Shown here piece after piece: positions 1 through 8,281 of a stretch of DNA of 64,000 nt. Position 1 is the stretch's first letter. Each line of letters begins with the position of its first letter. This DNA is from an uncultured Clostridia bacterium. Lineage in GTDB: Bacteria; Bacillota; Clostridia; UBA1381. Under the pieces are notes generated by a model, which did no database searches, was not told where the DNA came from, and saw only the letters and a program-made list of their open reading frames with translations. The DNA lies in NCBI GenBank assembly GCA_934476675.1, contig CAKSOE010000009.1:1-64000 (forward strand). Direction: 5' to 3'. Both the position numbers and the translations under genes were made by a program.

Positions 1-515
1 AGCAGCTTAAATATCAAACATTATTCAAGCTGCTAATGTCTGACATTATAAATAAAAATAGCAAATCAGACGGTGTTCTGCAAAAACACTCCATAGGAAT
101 TTCACCTCTCCGTCATCCGACCAAGCTACCCCCATTGCCTGCGACGCTTTTAACGCTCGGACTGTGGCTGGGTAGAAGTATCATTGTCCCGATATAAAGT
201 CATCGCCTGCAAGGTAGCTGCCTTGCTTTGTGGCATTGATATTTCCCGCTCAAATAGTTTTTCATCTTAGAAAGAAGGATGAAGTAGAAGCAAAACTATC
301 GTCTTTGCGTATCTGCCGCTTGGCTCGTCCATACCGGAATGTATCTGTTTGCCGTTATACTGCACCGCCGTTATCTTGCGTGCTTTCTTTATCAAAGAAC
401 ATTAAAGGCATTTTATTATCAGCCTATCAAAAGATACTGTTAAAAATATCTTTTGATAGAATGATAATCAGCTTATGGAATAGAGGGGAAATCCCCTCTA
501 TTCCAAATAATAAAC
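1..515. other. No recognisable gene; decayed accessory DNA with hairpins
   Basis: I see no protein in this stretch that I recognise. It holds two perfect inverted repeats. One has 13-base arms at 424-436 and 447-459 with a 10-base loop. The other has 13-base arms at 477-489 and 492-504 separated by only two bases. The second lies just past the stop codon of the minus-strand sigma-like gene and may end its transcript, although no T-run follows it. A plus-strand open frame at 230-655 looks random in composition and overlaps the sigma-like gene, so I do not call it. Confidence 0.5.
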
Positions 516-878
516 TTACAAATTCTCATCTTTTAGAGCATTTTTCAGTTTCTTTAATGCTTTGCTCTTTTGCGAATAGACACTTTCCGGCGTGGAATCA
601 AGCAGTATGCTTATTTCGCCTAATTCCATATCTAAAATTGTCTGAAAATCAATAATAACCCTTTCGAGGGTTGAAAGCATCATCATTGATTTTATTATTT
701 TTTCATTTTCAAAAGTTTCGTTAATCATTCCAATCGCCACCTTGTCTAAAATTTTTCGATATTCTCTTGTTATATCTTTGTCATCAAATTTTGATAAATC
801 CGCCGATATTTCTCTATGCGTATGTACTATGCTTTTCAAAAAAGCACGCTTGAAAATATCTTCGAAATAGCTATACAT
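516..878 (-). CDS. Small sigma-70 region 4-like protein
   Basis: This 120-residue protein is probably a small sigma-like transcription factor of the kind found on integrated conjugative elements. The C-terminal 50 residues look like sigma-70 region 4: LSTLERVIIDFQTILDMELG, then a helix-turn-helix stretch containing STPESVYSQKSKALKKLKNAL. There is no recognisable region 2, so it is either a very short sigma or a regulator built on region 4. I start it at the ATG at 876-878, eight bases after a GGAGG site. An in-frame GTG nine bases upstream overlaps that site and is unlikely to be used. A tight hairpin at 477-504 follows the stop. The neighbourhood is otherwise decayed, which fits the remains of a mobile element. 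The family call is moderate; its target promoters are unknown. Confidence 0.6.
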   Translation of the reverse strand: MYSYFEDIFKRAFLKSIVHTHREISADLSKFDDKDITREYRKILDKVAIGMINETFENEKIIKSMMMLSTLERVIIDFQTILDMELGEISILLDSTPESVYSQKSKALKKLKNALKDENL

Positions 879-1007
879 CTGTTTCACCTCCAGACTTTTT
901 CATTTTGAAAAAACCTGTTATGAAACAGTTCCTACATGTATTAAAGCATATTTGGTGTGAAAACCTTACCAAATGCTTAAAAAAAGTTTTTGAGAGTTTT
1001 CATTTTT

Positions 1008-1049
1008 CTTTCCTCCATATTGATTTTGTTATTTCAATATGGAGGAAAG
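1008..1049. repeat. Perfect 16-bp inverted repeat
   Basis: Arms at 1008-1023 (CTTTCCTCCATATTGA) and 1034-1049 are exact reverse complements around a 10-base loop. There is no adjoining T-run, so it does not look like a simple terminator. Each arm carries a TCCTCC or GGAGGA core that resembles a ribosome site on one strand. It may be an element end or a regulatory hairpin; neither can be shown here. Confidence 0.7.
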
Positions 1050-1431
1050 GTGGTGGTCGAATGTTTTTAACAAAATAGGTAAAATAAAAATAGCCAAACT
1101 TGCCCGCTTGAAAAATACGGGTAAACTTGGCTGTACGGTCAGCATGTTTAATATGTCCGTCGTGATAGTTGTCCGATTGCTCCGAGGTTTTACGCCCTGT
1201 ACGATGTTTGTGGCGCTTTCGTCGTCCTATGTGTACGGTAATGCGTCTGTTGCCTGCCATAATTTCACAACTCCCAACCGCACGGCATATCCGGCGAATA
1301 GTCGAATATGTCATACGGGCAGATATGCCACGCCAAAATTTATGTATATGTAGTTTTTAATATTAGGGGGTTTATCAGTCCCATTACAAACACTCTTTTC
1401 ATCTACTTTATATGGTTTTGTTAAAATTAAA

Positions 1432-1466
1432 AATAATCCGGTAATCTTCTTGCTTGCCGGATTATT
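1432..1466. repeat. 10-bp inverted repeat, possible terminator
   Basis: Arms AATAATCCGG (1432-1441) and CCGGATTATT (1457-1466) flank a 15-base loop. A- and T-rich flanks on both sides would let it act as a weak terminator in either direction. It lies about 100 bases beyond the end of the minus-strand surface-protein pseudogene. Confidence 0.45.
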
Positions 1467-1567
1467 CGTAATTGATTTATGTTTACTATTCTTTTTTCAT
1501 CCTTTGGAATATACATTTAAATCAGAGTCAACAAAAATCGGCGCAATATTGTATAATTCAGTTCGTT

Positions 1568-2940
1568 TTAGCAATGAATATAATGGTATGTCGCACCCCA
1601 TTCACCAATACTCATTGCATACTCATCTGGGGCTTCATCAGCTGCAAAATGCTCTTTTCTTCCCGTTGCCATATCACGTTTCGCATTGTCAATAATATCC
1701 GAGGGGACAGAATCATTAACTGATGGACCGTTTCCGTTTATATTGCAATACCTTTTACTTTTCCATATAAGTCAGTTTCATTCCTTCTTGGGTCATAGCG
1801 AGTAGCCCACGCAGGGTTTCCGTAATTGTCTACCGCACAAATAACATTTCCCGTATCAAGAATTGCCCCGGTGTTATCTATAACATTTTTAGTTCCGTTT
1901 CGCAAGTATAAGTTATTTCTGTCATATGATGCTATGGTACTTACGGTAACATTACCGCTATGGACCGTAAAATCAAATAGAATTACGGGTATTCTTGCCC
2001 AAGTTCCTGCATCTTTCTCACGGCACAAAAGAGGTGCGTTTATATGAGAAAATATGGGTATATGCTCCTGCGGTTGAATTGTAAATTCATAGTTGTAACC
2101 ACCATTGTAATACTGTTGTAAATCGCTATAACTTACACCGTATGCAAGGTTTTCTATAGATACGGTTATGGGACTTGAAGTTGGGTTATACATATCTATA
2201 TCCAGATAGAATTGTTGCAATGGATTATAGTTGTATGTTTCATTTCCATCTTGTACTAACTCGCCCCACCAAGCAGTATGTGTTTCATAAAAAAGTGTTT
2301 TTGCCTGTTATATTTTCAAATTCTGATAGTTTCATATATGGTTGTGCGACCGTCTTATCCAATACGGGTTGGGTATGACTAACATCATCTACAATATCAA
2401 ACCTTGTTATATACTCCGGACTGTTGACATATATATAACTGCCGTCATTCCGTTTTGTGAATTGAAGCGTTTGTGCTTGCGACACAGTTATTCTGCCTCT
2501 TGTATATTTCATCAGAAATCCGGAAAATTGCAGATAATAAGTTTGCCCGGCTTTAAGATTTGCAATTATTTTTTTCTCACCATTTCCAAGCCGTTTTGTC
2601 ATACTTATATTATCATACAGCTTAATATATGTGTTGTAACTTGATGTTCCTCCGTTATAATTTCCTACATCAAAGCTATATGCACCTGTGTTATCCGGTG
2701 TGAAACTGAATAATGCAAATTCACCGGATGATGTTATTATATCCTGTGGCTCGTCCAATGTCAATGGTTGAACAGGTGCGTCTTTTGTTATGTTCAATTC
2801 AGCGTGGAGTTGTCCGCTTGCGTAATGCCGTACCTTGATATAATAAGTGGTATCGGCGGTTGCAGCTATACTAGAGCCGGAAAAGCCGGTAACTCGTGCC
2901 GAGCTTGCTCATATTCTGTTTGGAATGTTATGGTATTAAA
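1568..2940 (-). pseudogene. Frameshifted surface protein remnant (PPC-like domain)
   Basis: This was one minus-strand gene for an extracellular protein. It can be followed through four segments that join only if single-base shifts are allowed. Reading 5' to 3', the segments run roughly 2940-2890, 2890-2290, 2290-1750 and 1750-1568. The second segment resembles a bacterial pre-peptidase C-terminal (PPC) beta-sandwich: GEFALFSFTPDNTGAYSFDV followed by KAGQTYYLQFSG. The clearest break is in a six-A run (2287-2292 on the plus strand); removing one base joins GKNTF directly to YETHTAWWGEL and on to LQQFYLDIDM. A second break falls near 2885 in a four-A run and a third near 1747, after GKVKGIA. No start codon, ribosome site or signal peptide remains, so the 5' part is gone. 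The original function is unknown; it was probably a cell-surface or secreted protein. Confidence 0.75.
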
Positions 2941-2999
2941 AAGGGCGTCTCTGCAAGGCGCCCGTCAGGCTTTCCGCCAAACGGAAAGGATAAAAACGT

Positions 3000-3029
3000 T
3001 GTTAATATATTGATGTCAATATATTAAAA
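3000..3029. promoter_or_regulatory. Two overlapping ROK-type operator copies
   Basis: The stretch 3002-3027 is a perfect palindrome with 12-base arms (TTAATATATTGA at 3002-3013) around TG. It can be read as two overlapping copies of the 16-base palindrome in the ROK gene's own promoter (TGTCAATATATTGACA). Copy 3014-3029 matches it at 14 of 16 positions and copy 3000-3015 at 13 of 16. It sits about 32 bases before the start of the 719-residue surface protein, where the promoter should lie (a TTGATG is embedded in it), so binding would block transcription. This suggests repression by the ROK protein at 40364-41533. A small hairpin (CTTTCCG arms, 2970-2988) lies just upstream. Confidence 0.6.
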
Positions 3030-3060
3030 TATTAATAAAAATTTTAAGGAGGCAACAAAA

Positions 3061-5220
3061 ATGCTAAGTAACAAATTAAGACGCGGAAGTGCAATTATTT
3101 CAACTGCCGCAATTGTGCTAACCTCTGCGGCTGTACCGGTATCGGCTAAGAAAGCCGTAACGAAAACCGAGCCGGTTATAACCACGGTTATCAACGAGAA
3201 TTTTGACAGCTATGAAGTTAAAGACTATGCAGACCTCACAAACCAATTAAAGGATTTTGAAGCTAATTCCGACATCAGCTATAAGCATTATGTGGATTGG
3301 GATTCCAAGGCAAGAAAAATGGCAATCGAGGCTGACGATACAGATGGCAAAAACGGCAATGTTCTTGCTTTCGATAACAACTGCGGTATCAAGCTTAATT
3401 TTGATAATCCGAACGGTTCAACACCGGTAAACGAGGGTGATGTTGTAACAATAAGTTTCAGATACAAGTTTGCTACCAATAATCAGAAAATAAAGATAAA
3501 TCTGAACAATAATGCTTCGGGAAGATATACGAAGAAAAGCGGAAAAAGTAATGTAAACGGTAATGCGCAATGGGGTTCGCAGTCCTGGTCAGATACCCAA
3601 AATTCAAGACTTGCGGTTCTTGACCTTGATGCGGGCGATAATAAGGGCGGTAACTATGAACATCCAGACATGGCTACATATCATGTGGCTGAATATGATA
3701 GGTGGAAAGAAGAAACAATCACCAAAGATGAATGGCATACAATGACCATTACAATCAATACCAAAGACAGCAGCAAGGAAGATACACAGACTATAAAAAT
3801 TGCAAGTGACGACGGTTCATATTTCTATGGATTGTACGATGCAAATTATACCGGAGACGATGACAGTACATATGACCGTTTTACCGAAATAAGCTCAATC
3901 CAGTTAGATACATACGGATGCGGCAACAGAATAGAGGGAGGTACCGATTACATCAGTATAGATGATGTTTCGGTAACGGTAGAAGGTAAACGGGAGGTAA
4001 CGGAATACCTGTCTGAGCTTGATACAACACTCATAAACGAGGATTTTTCAGACCTTACAGCATCAGAAACCGTGAAAGATAATTGGTCGAAAGACGACCG
4101 TGCAGGTTTAGCAGGTACAGGATTTAAATATGGTCTGTATGGAAGCGGTGTTTCTGTCGGAAACGTATATAATGATACTGAAAAAGCGCTGAGCATTACT
4201 TCGAATAAGGATGCGTGGAATTGCTTTGCGCTGTATGCCGACTGCGCCGAACAACAGATTGCGCCGGGCGGAATTTTAAATATTTCATTTGACTATTATC
4301 AGACATCTTCAAATAAAATGTGCGTAATGCTTCAAGGCATAAGCGAAAATGGCGTAGCATATAAGTCTATAAAATCAAGTAATCAGTATCATACCGGGTA
4401 CAATGCCACTGACGGCTGGCAGACTAATGATACGAATATTCAGACCGCTTCTAAAAAAGATAATAAAGCGAAAATTGCAGTAACAGGTCATGCGTTGGCG
4501 AATGAATGGCATCCGGCGGAGATGCTTGCACCGGTGGCGGCTAATACAGGCGGTAACACGGAAAAACAGAGTACTTTTAGCGCAGGTAAATGGTATACAG
4601 TAGAAATAAGCATTTATACAAAGAATGAAAAATTTGACGGTAAGCAGACTATGTCGCTTAAATATAAGGAAAGAGAAACGGATACATACAGTCAGGAATA
4701 TTTTGGCTATCTTGATGCAGATGCCTCAACCCTTGGAACAGTAGACGCTCTCACAAGCTTTAAAGGCTTTGACATCGGCATAGAGACATTTAAAGAAGAT
4801 ACAATCATGTATATTGATAATGTAAAAACAAACATTCAGAAGCCCGGATATGAATTATGGGGCGCAGCGTCAAACGGTCATGAAGCAGACGGCAAGTTTA
4901 TACAGGGACAGGATATGTATATAAAAGCAGCGGCAGATCCGTCAGCATTTAAGGAAATAACAATGAATGAGGACGGTACCGAGATAAGCAAAATAGAGGA
5001 TAAGAATACAGATATGATGCTTATTGCCGCACTTTATGACACCGATGGCAAACTTATCGGAACAGAGCTTGCAAATAAGACGCTCAGCACAGCCGATTCG
5101 TATATTGAAACAGGAGAATTTAATACAAAAAATGTCAAAATAATAAAGACATTCCTTTGGGATTTACAAAGTATAAAACCATATCTCCAATCAGAAACAT
5201 TTGAAGCGGCAAATGATTGA
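3061..5220 (+). CDS. Secreted protein with tandem LamG-like domains
   Basis: The product is a 719-residue exported protein of unknown function, likely a carbohydrate-binding part of the polysaccharide locus. A signal peptide covers residues 1-29, with cleavage predicted after PVSA. Two related beta-rich modules follow. They begin near residue 40 (INENFDSYEV) and residue 325 (INEDFSDLTA) and resemble LamG or CBM-like sandwiches, with endings of the type TDYISIDDVSV and TIMYIDNVK. Residues about 600-715 form a C-terminal domain that ends in KTFLWDLQSIKP. The same ending pattern closes the proteins at 22543 and 34279. AAGGAGG lies eight bases before the ATG. The stop is TGA, and the frame stays open beyond it into the GH-A hydrolase ORF (see findings). 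No catalytic motif is visible. An operator-like palindrome precedes the gene. Confidence 0.75.
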   Translation: MLSNKLRRGSAIISTAAIVLTSAAVPVSAKKAVTKTEPVITTVINENFDSYEVKDYADLTNQLKDFEANSDISYKHYVDWDSKARKMAIEADDTDGKNGNVLAFDNNCGIKLNFDNPNGSTPVNEGDVVTISFRYKFATNNQKIKINLNNNASGRYTKKSGKSNVNGNAQWGSQSWSDTQNSRLAVLDLDAGDNKGGNYEHPDMATYHVAEYDRWKEETITKDEWHTMTITINTKDSSKEDTQTIKIASDDGSYFYGLYDANYTGDDDSTYDRFTEISSIQLDTYGCGNRIEGGTDYISIDDVSVTVEGKREVTEYLSELDTTLINEDFSDLTASETVKDNWSKDDRAGLAGTGFKYGLYGSGVSVGNVYNDTEKALSITSNKDAWNCFALYADCAEQQIAPGGILNISFDYYQTSSNKMCVMLQGISENGVAYKSIKSSNQYHTGYNATDGWQTNDTNIQTASKKDNKAKIAVTGHALANEWHPAEMLAPVAANTGGNTEKQSTFSAGKWYTVEISIYTKNEKFDGKQTMSLKYKERETDTYSQEYFGYLDADASTLGTVDALTSFKGFDIGIETFKEDTIMYIDNVKTNIQKPGYELWGAASNGHEADGKFIQGQDMYIKAAADPSAFKEITMNEDGTEISKIEDKNTDMMLIAALYDTDGKLIGTELANKTLSTADSYIETGEFNTKNVKIIKTFLWDLQSIKPYLQSETFEAAND

Positions 5221-5236
5221 AATACAATCGAAAGCG

Positions 5237-5264
5237 CCGGCTGCGTTTTTGCAGCCGGTGTTTT
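5237..5264 (+). terminator. Terminator-like hairpin just after a TGA stop
   Basis: Arms CCGGCTGC (5237-5244) and GCAGCCGG (5251-5258) enclose the loop GTTTTT and are followed by TGTTTT. It begins 16 bases after the TGA that ends the 719-residue ORF and could be an intrinsic terminator with a weak U-tract. If the two ORFs are really one gene, the hairpin is coding sequence (in frame it reads AGCVFAAGVF). Both readings are open. Confidence 0.5.
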
Positions 5265-5286
5265 CGGAAGAACCTCCGATGATATT

Positions 5287-8217
5287 GTGACGGCAATGAC
5301 GGGTGAAACCGAAAACAAAAAGGCTTTCACATCGCAATATGTGCATACTGCGGAGCCGATGGAGAGTGGCGTGAAACATCTCTCTTTCAGTACCGCTGTA
5401 AGCGGTGACGTTTATTTGGAAACGGATTTTCTTGCCGGAAATGATTCGGAAAGAGTCTTTAAAAACAAAATACTTTCAATATCCGCAAACGGGTATCCGA
5501 AATTTTTCGATGCGGGAATATATACAAAGCAGCTTATACAGAATAAGTGGTATCTTGTGGATATTATCCTGAATACCGAAACGAAAAAGGCACAGCTTTA
5601 TATCGACGGTGAAAAGCTGGCAAATGTGAATTTGCCCGATTTTCCGTCAAATGATATAAAGCGTGTGTTGTTTGTTAAAAAGGGTTGGAAAACAGCATAT
5701 GTGACTGATATATCATTTACCGCAGAGGATTGCGATCCTTCTGTTTTGGTAATGAGCAACAGTCCGTATTATGCAAATACAATTTCGGATAAAAGCGGAA
5801 CGATAGGCATTTATAATAACGAGAACGGCGCACGATTTGTTTCAAAGCTGAGAATCAGCGGTGCGTCCGATGCGGTTCTTTTAAACGAAAACGGAACCGA
5901 AACGAGTGATATGTTGGAAAATAAATATCTGAGAGTTACCACAGACGAGGGCAAAAAGCTGTATTATATAATGAAAAACGGAAATAACAAATACCTTTCA
6001 TCTCTGGACGATATAAATGTTTCCGACAGCGTAAACCGCGACACGGAAGGCTTTTATGTGTATAAACAGCCGCAGATGGAAAAAATTAAAGGCAGCGCTC
6101 TTGATGTCAGCTTTCTTCTCGATGCCCCTGCCGGAAAAAACGGATTTACAGAACGTTTGGGTGATAAATTTATACTGAGCGGCACGAGAAAAGAGATTAA
6201 GTTCTGGGGTACGAACCTTTCGGATAAGGATTTATTCCTTGAACATGCAGACGCGGACAAAATGGCGGACAGAATTGCGCAGATGGGATTTAACATTGTA
6301 CGTATTCATAAGTTTGATACTTCCTATCTTGAAAATGTAATTCGTATAAATCCCCTTACAAACAAGCCGGAGCTTGACGCGGAGCAAATGGATAAACTTT
6401 GCTATTTCCTTGCCGCGCTTAAAGAGAGGGGAATATACTGGGATATAAATCTCTATTTCGATCGGCAGATTTATGACGGAGATGATGTAGACTATCACGA
6501 TACAGCGGAGATGTTTCCGGCAGGCTACTGGAATCAATCGCTTATTGATGTTCAGAACGGGTTCGCCAAGGATATTTTAGGCTATACAAATCCGTATACG
6601 GGTTTAAGGATAGCAGATGATCCGGCGCTTGCGCTGGTGGATATGGTTAACGAGAGAACCATATATGCAGAAGAATTGGAAAAGCTCGGCAGATATTACG
6701 ATGAGCTTAACACTAAGTTTACCGCATGGCTGAAAAACCGCTACACGGACAGAGACGCACTGAAAAGCGCGTGGGAATATACTCCGAACTGGTGGTTTGG
6801 CACGGGTTTGCAGGAGGATGAAGATCCGTGGGCGGACGGAAAACCGGTAAAGGTGATGGATGTTAACAAAGAGGGAACAAAAATATGCCGCGGACGTGCA
6901 ACAGCCGGACGATGTGCGGATACAAATAAGTTCCTTTGCGAGGTGGAATCAAGCTACTATACGCAGCGGAGAGAATACCTTAAAAATACCATAGGTGTCA
7001 GATGCCCAATAACCGGTGGTACGGTATTTTCGTCAAATCAGATTGAAACCAATTATGCGCTTGCCAAAACCGACTTCATAAGCAATCATGTATATTGGAG
7101 CGGCTGCTCGGGCTATGTCACGGAATCGGGAAAAACCTTTAACGGATATTCGCAGCTTGACAGCAGCTCTTTCGGAATTATCGGATATACATCAAAGACG
7201 AGGATTTACGGTATACCTTATACTCTCGATGAGTGGAATCACGGCAATCCGAGCGCCTATACGGCGGAGGGGCCGTTCCTTGCGTCGGCGTACAGCAGAC
7301 TGAACAACTTAAATGCTTTTTCGTTCAATTTTAATGCAAGCGAATATATTGAGGGAATAAATAATGATGATTACACATTTGTAAGTCCGTATAATCTGTT
7401 GAAGTACCCGATCGGCGTGGTTAAAAATCCGGTTGCCGAAGCGGTATATCCGACAGCGTCCGTAATGTTCCAGAGGGGCGATGTGGCGGAGTGCGAAACA
7501 GGGTATTACGAAAGCATAAAAGAAACAGACATCGGCAAAGCGCCCGACTTTGACAAGTCGTGGGTTACAATCAATATGCTCCCCAACAGAAACAACGCAT
7601 TGAGAGGTCTTATAGGCAAGACGGGAAATGTGTATGACATAAGCGGTCTAAACAGCGGCTTATCAAATGACGAGCGTATAAAAAATGCGGCAGACGAAGC
7701 CGCAAACGGCGATAAGAAATTTACCTCCTTAACGGGAGAGCTTACAACCGACCTTAATAACAGGATATTTACCGCCGATACAGCCGGAACGCAAGCTGTC
7801 TGCGGATTTATCGGAGGAAATACAATCTCTCTCGAAAATATCAATGTTAAGGTAAACAATTCGTATGCTGCTGTTGCAGTAACGTCAATAGACGTGAATT
7901 GCGCAGACATACGCTATGCAAAACGCCTGCTCTTAACAATGGCGGGAGAAAACAAGAACTACGGTCAGATAGTTGAAGAAGATGCCGAAAAAGGTAAGCA
8001 GCTCTCAACAATCAAAATCGGCGGCAGAGCGCCTGTTTTAACGGAACAGATTACGGGCGAAATCACATTAAAACTTGACGGCGATTATACGGTTTATCCT
8101 CTGACATCATCGGGCGAGAAAAAATCCCCGATAGAATTAACCAAGGTAGATGACGGATTCAAATTTAATGTAACCCATGATATGGAAACGATGTATTTCG
8201 AAATTATCAAAAATTAA
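5287..8217 (+). CDS. Clan GH-A glycoside hydrolase, N-terminus uncertain
   Basis: This ORF of about 976 residues encodes a retaining (beta/alpha)8-barrel glycosidase. Residues about 30-165 form a LamG-like sandwich (DAGIYTKQLIQNKWYLVDI). The barrel starts near residue 300 with MGFNIVRIHKFD. The likely acid/base is E456 in VDMVNERT (the NE motif of clan GH-A), and the likely nucleophile is E649 in YTLDEWNHGNP. Residues after about 810 are beta-rich. The exact GH family cannot be told from sequence alone; GH5- or GH39-like is most plausible. The GTG at 5287 and the ATG at 5296 have no ribosome site and the ORF has no signal peptide, although its neighbours are exported. It is in the same frame as the preceding ORF, separated only by one TGA and 22 open codons. 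It is either the second half of a split gene or has lost its own start. A 14-bp hairpin follows. Confidence 0.7.
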   Translation: MTAMTGETENKKAFTSQYVHTAEPMESGVKHLSFSTAVSGDVYLETDFLAGNDSERVFKNKILSISANGYPKFFDAGIYTKQLIQNKWYLVDIILNTETKKAQLYIDGEKLANVNLPDFPSNDIKRVLFVKKGWKTAYVTDISFTAEDCDPSVLVMSNSPYYANTISDKSGTIGIYNNENGARFVSKLRISGASDAVLLNENGTETSDMLENKYLRVTTDEGKKLYYIMKNGNNKYLSSLDDINVSDSVNRDTEGFYVYKQPQMEKIKGSALDVSFLLDAPAGKNGFTERLGDKFILSGTRKEIKFWGTNLSDKDLFLEHADADKMADRIAQMGFNIVRIHKFDTSYLENVIRINPLTNKPELDAEQMDKLCYFLAALKERGIYWDINLYFDRQIYDGDDVDYHDTAEMFPAGYWNQSLIDVQNGFAKDILGYTNPYTGLRIADDPALALVDMVNERTIYAEELEKLGRYYDELNTKFTAWLKNRYTDRDALKSAWEYTPNWWFGTGLQEDEDPWADGKPVKVMDVNKEGTKICRGRATAGRCADTNKFLCEVESSYYTQRREYLKNTIGVRCPITGGTVFSSNQIETNYALAKTDFISNHVYWSGCSGYVTESGKTFNGYSQLDSSSFGIIGYTSKTRIYGIPYTLDEWNHGNPSAYTAEGPFLASAYSRLNNLNAFSFNFNASEYIEGINNDDYTFVSPYNLLKYPIGVVKNPVAEAVYPTASVMFQRGDVAECETGYYESIKETDIGKAPDFDKSWVTINMLPNRNNALRGLIGKTGNVYDISGLNSGLSNDERIKNAADEAANGDKKFTSLTGELTTDLNNRIFTADTAGTQAVCGFIGGNTISLENINVKVNNSYAAVAVTSIDVNCADIRYAKRLLLTMAGENKNYGQIVEEDAEKGKQLSTIKIGGRAPVLTEQITGEITLKLDGDYTVYPLTSSGEKKSPIELTKVDDGFKFNVTHDMETMYFEIIKN

Positions 8218-8225
8218 AAATTCAG

Positions 8226-8257
8226 CCGCAGGGGAAGTCTTTTGACTTCCCCTGCGG
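8226..8257 (+). terminator. Intergenic 14-bp stem-loop
   Basis: Arms CCGCAGGGGAAGTC (8226-8239) and GACTTCCCCTGCGG (8244-8257) are perfect, with a TTTT loop. No T-run follows; the ribosome site of the next gene (AAAAAGGAG) comes soon after. It may therefore be a processing or stabilising hairpin between two cistrons, or a weak terminator. Confidence 0.6.
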
Positions 8258-8281
8258 TGCAGATAAAAAGGAGAAAAGAAT

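Larger units (their letters stand above)
879..1567. other. Intergenic stretch without a supported gene
   Basis: Open frames exist on both strands (for example 1000-1314 minus and 1039-1353 plus). They cover each other, lack good ribosome sites, and match no family I know. The stretch holds two clear inverted repeats, listed separately. It separates the sigma-like gene from the surface-protein pseudogene and is most simply decayed mobile or accessory DNA. Confidence 0.45.

Noticed and set aside
230..655. Plus-strand ORF of 141 codons
   Set aside because: It overlaps the sigma-like gene on the other strand, passes through two hairpins, has no ribosome site and its sequence looks random.
1000..1353. 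Overlapping ORFs on both strands near 1.0-1.35 kb
   Set aside because: They mirror each other, have no convincing ribosome site or family match, and cross a 16-bp inverted repeat.
5218..5264. Selenocysteine insertion (UGA plus SECIS) in the exported protein
   Set aside because: The hairpin is in a suitable position, but neither flanking sequence belongs to a redox family and a terminator explains the hairpin better. It is kept only as a remote option in the findings.
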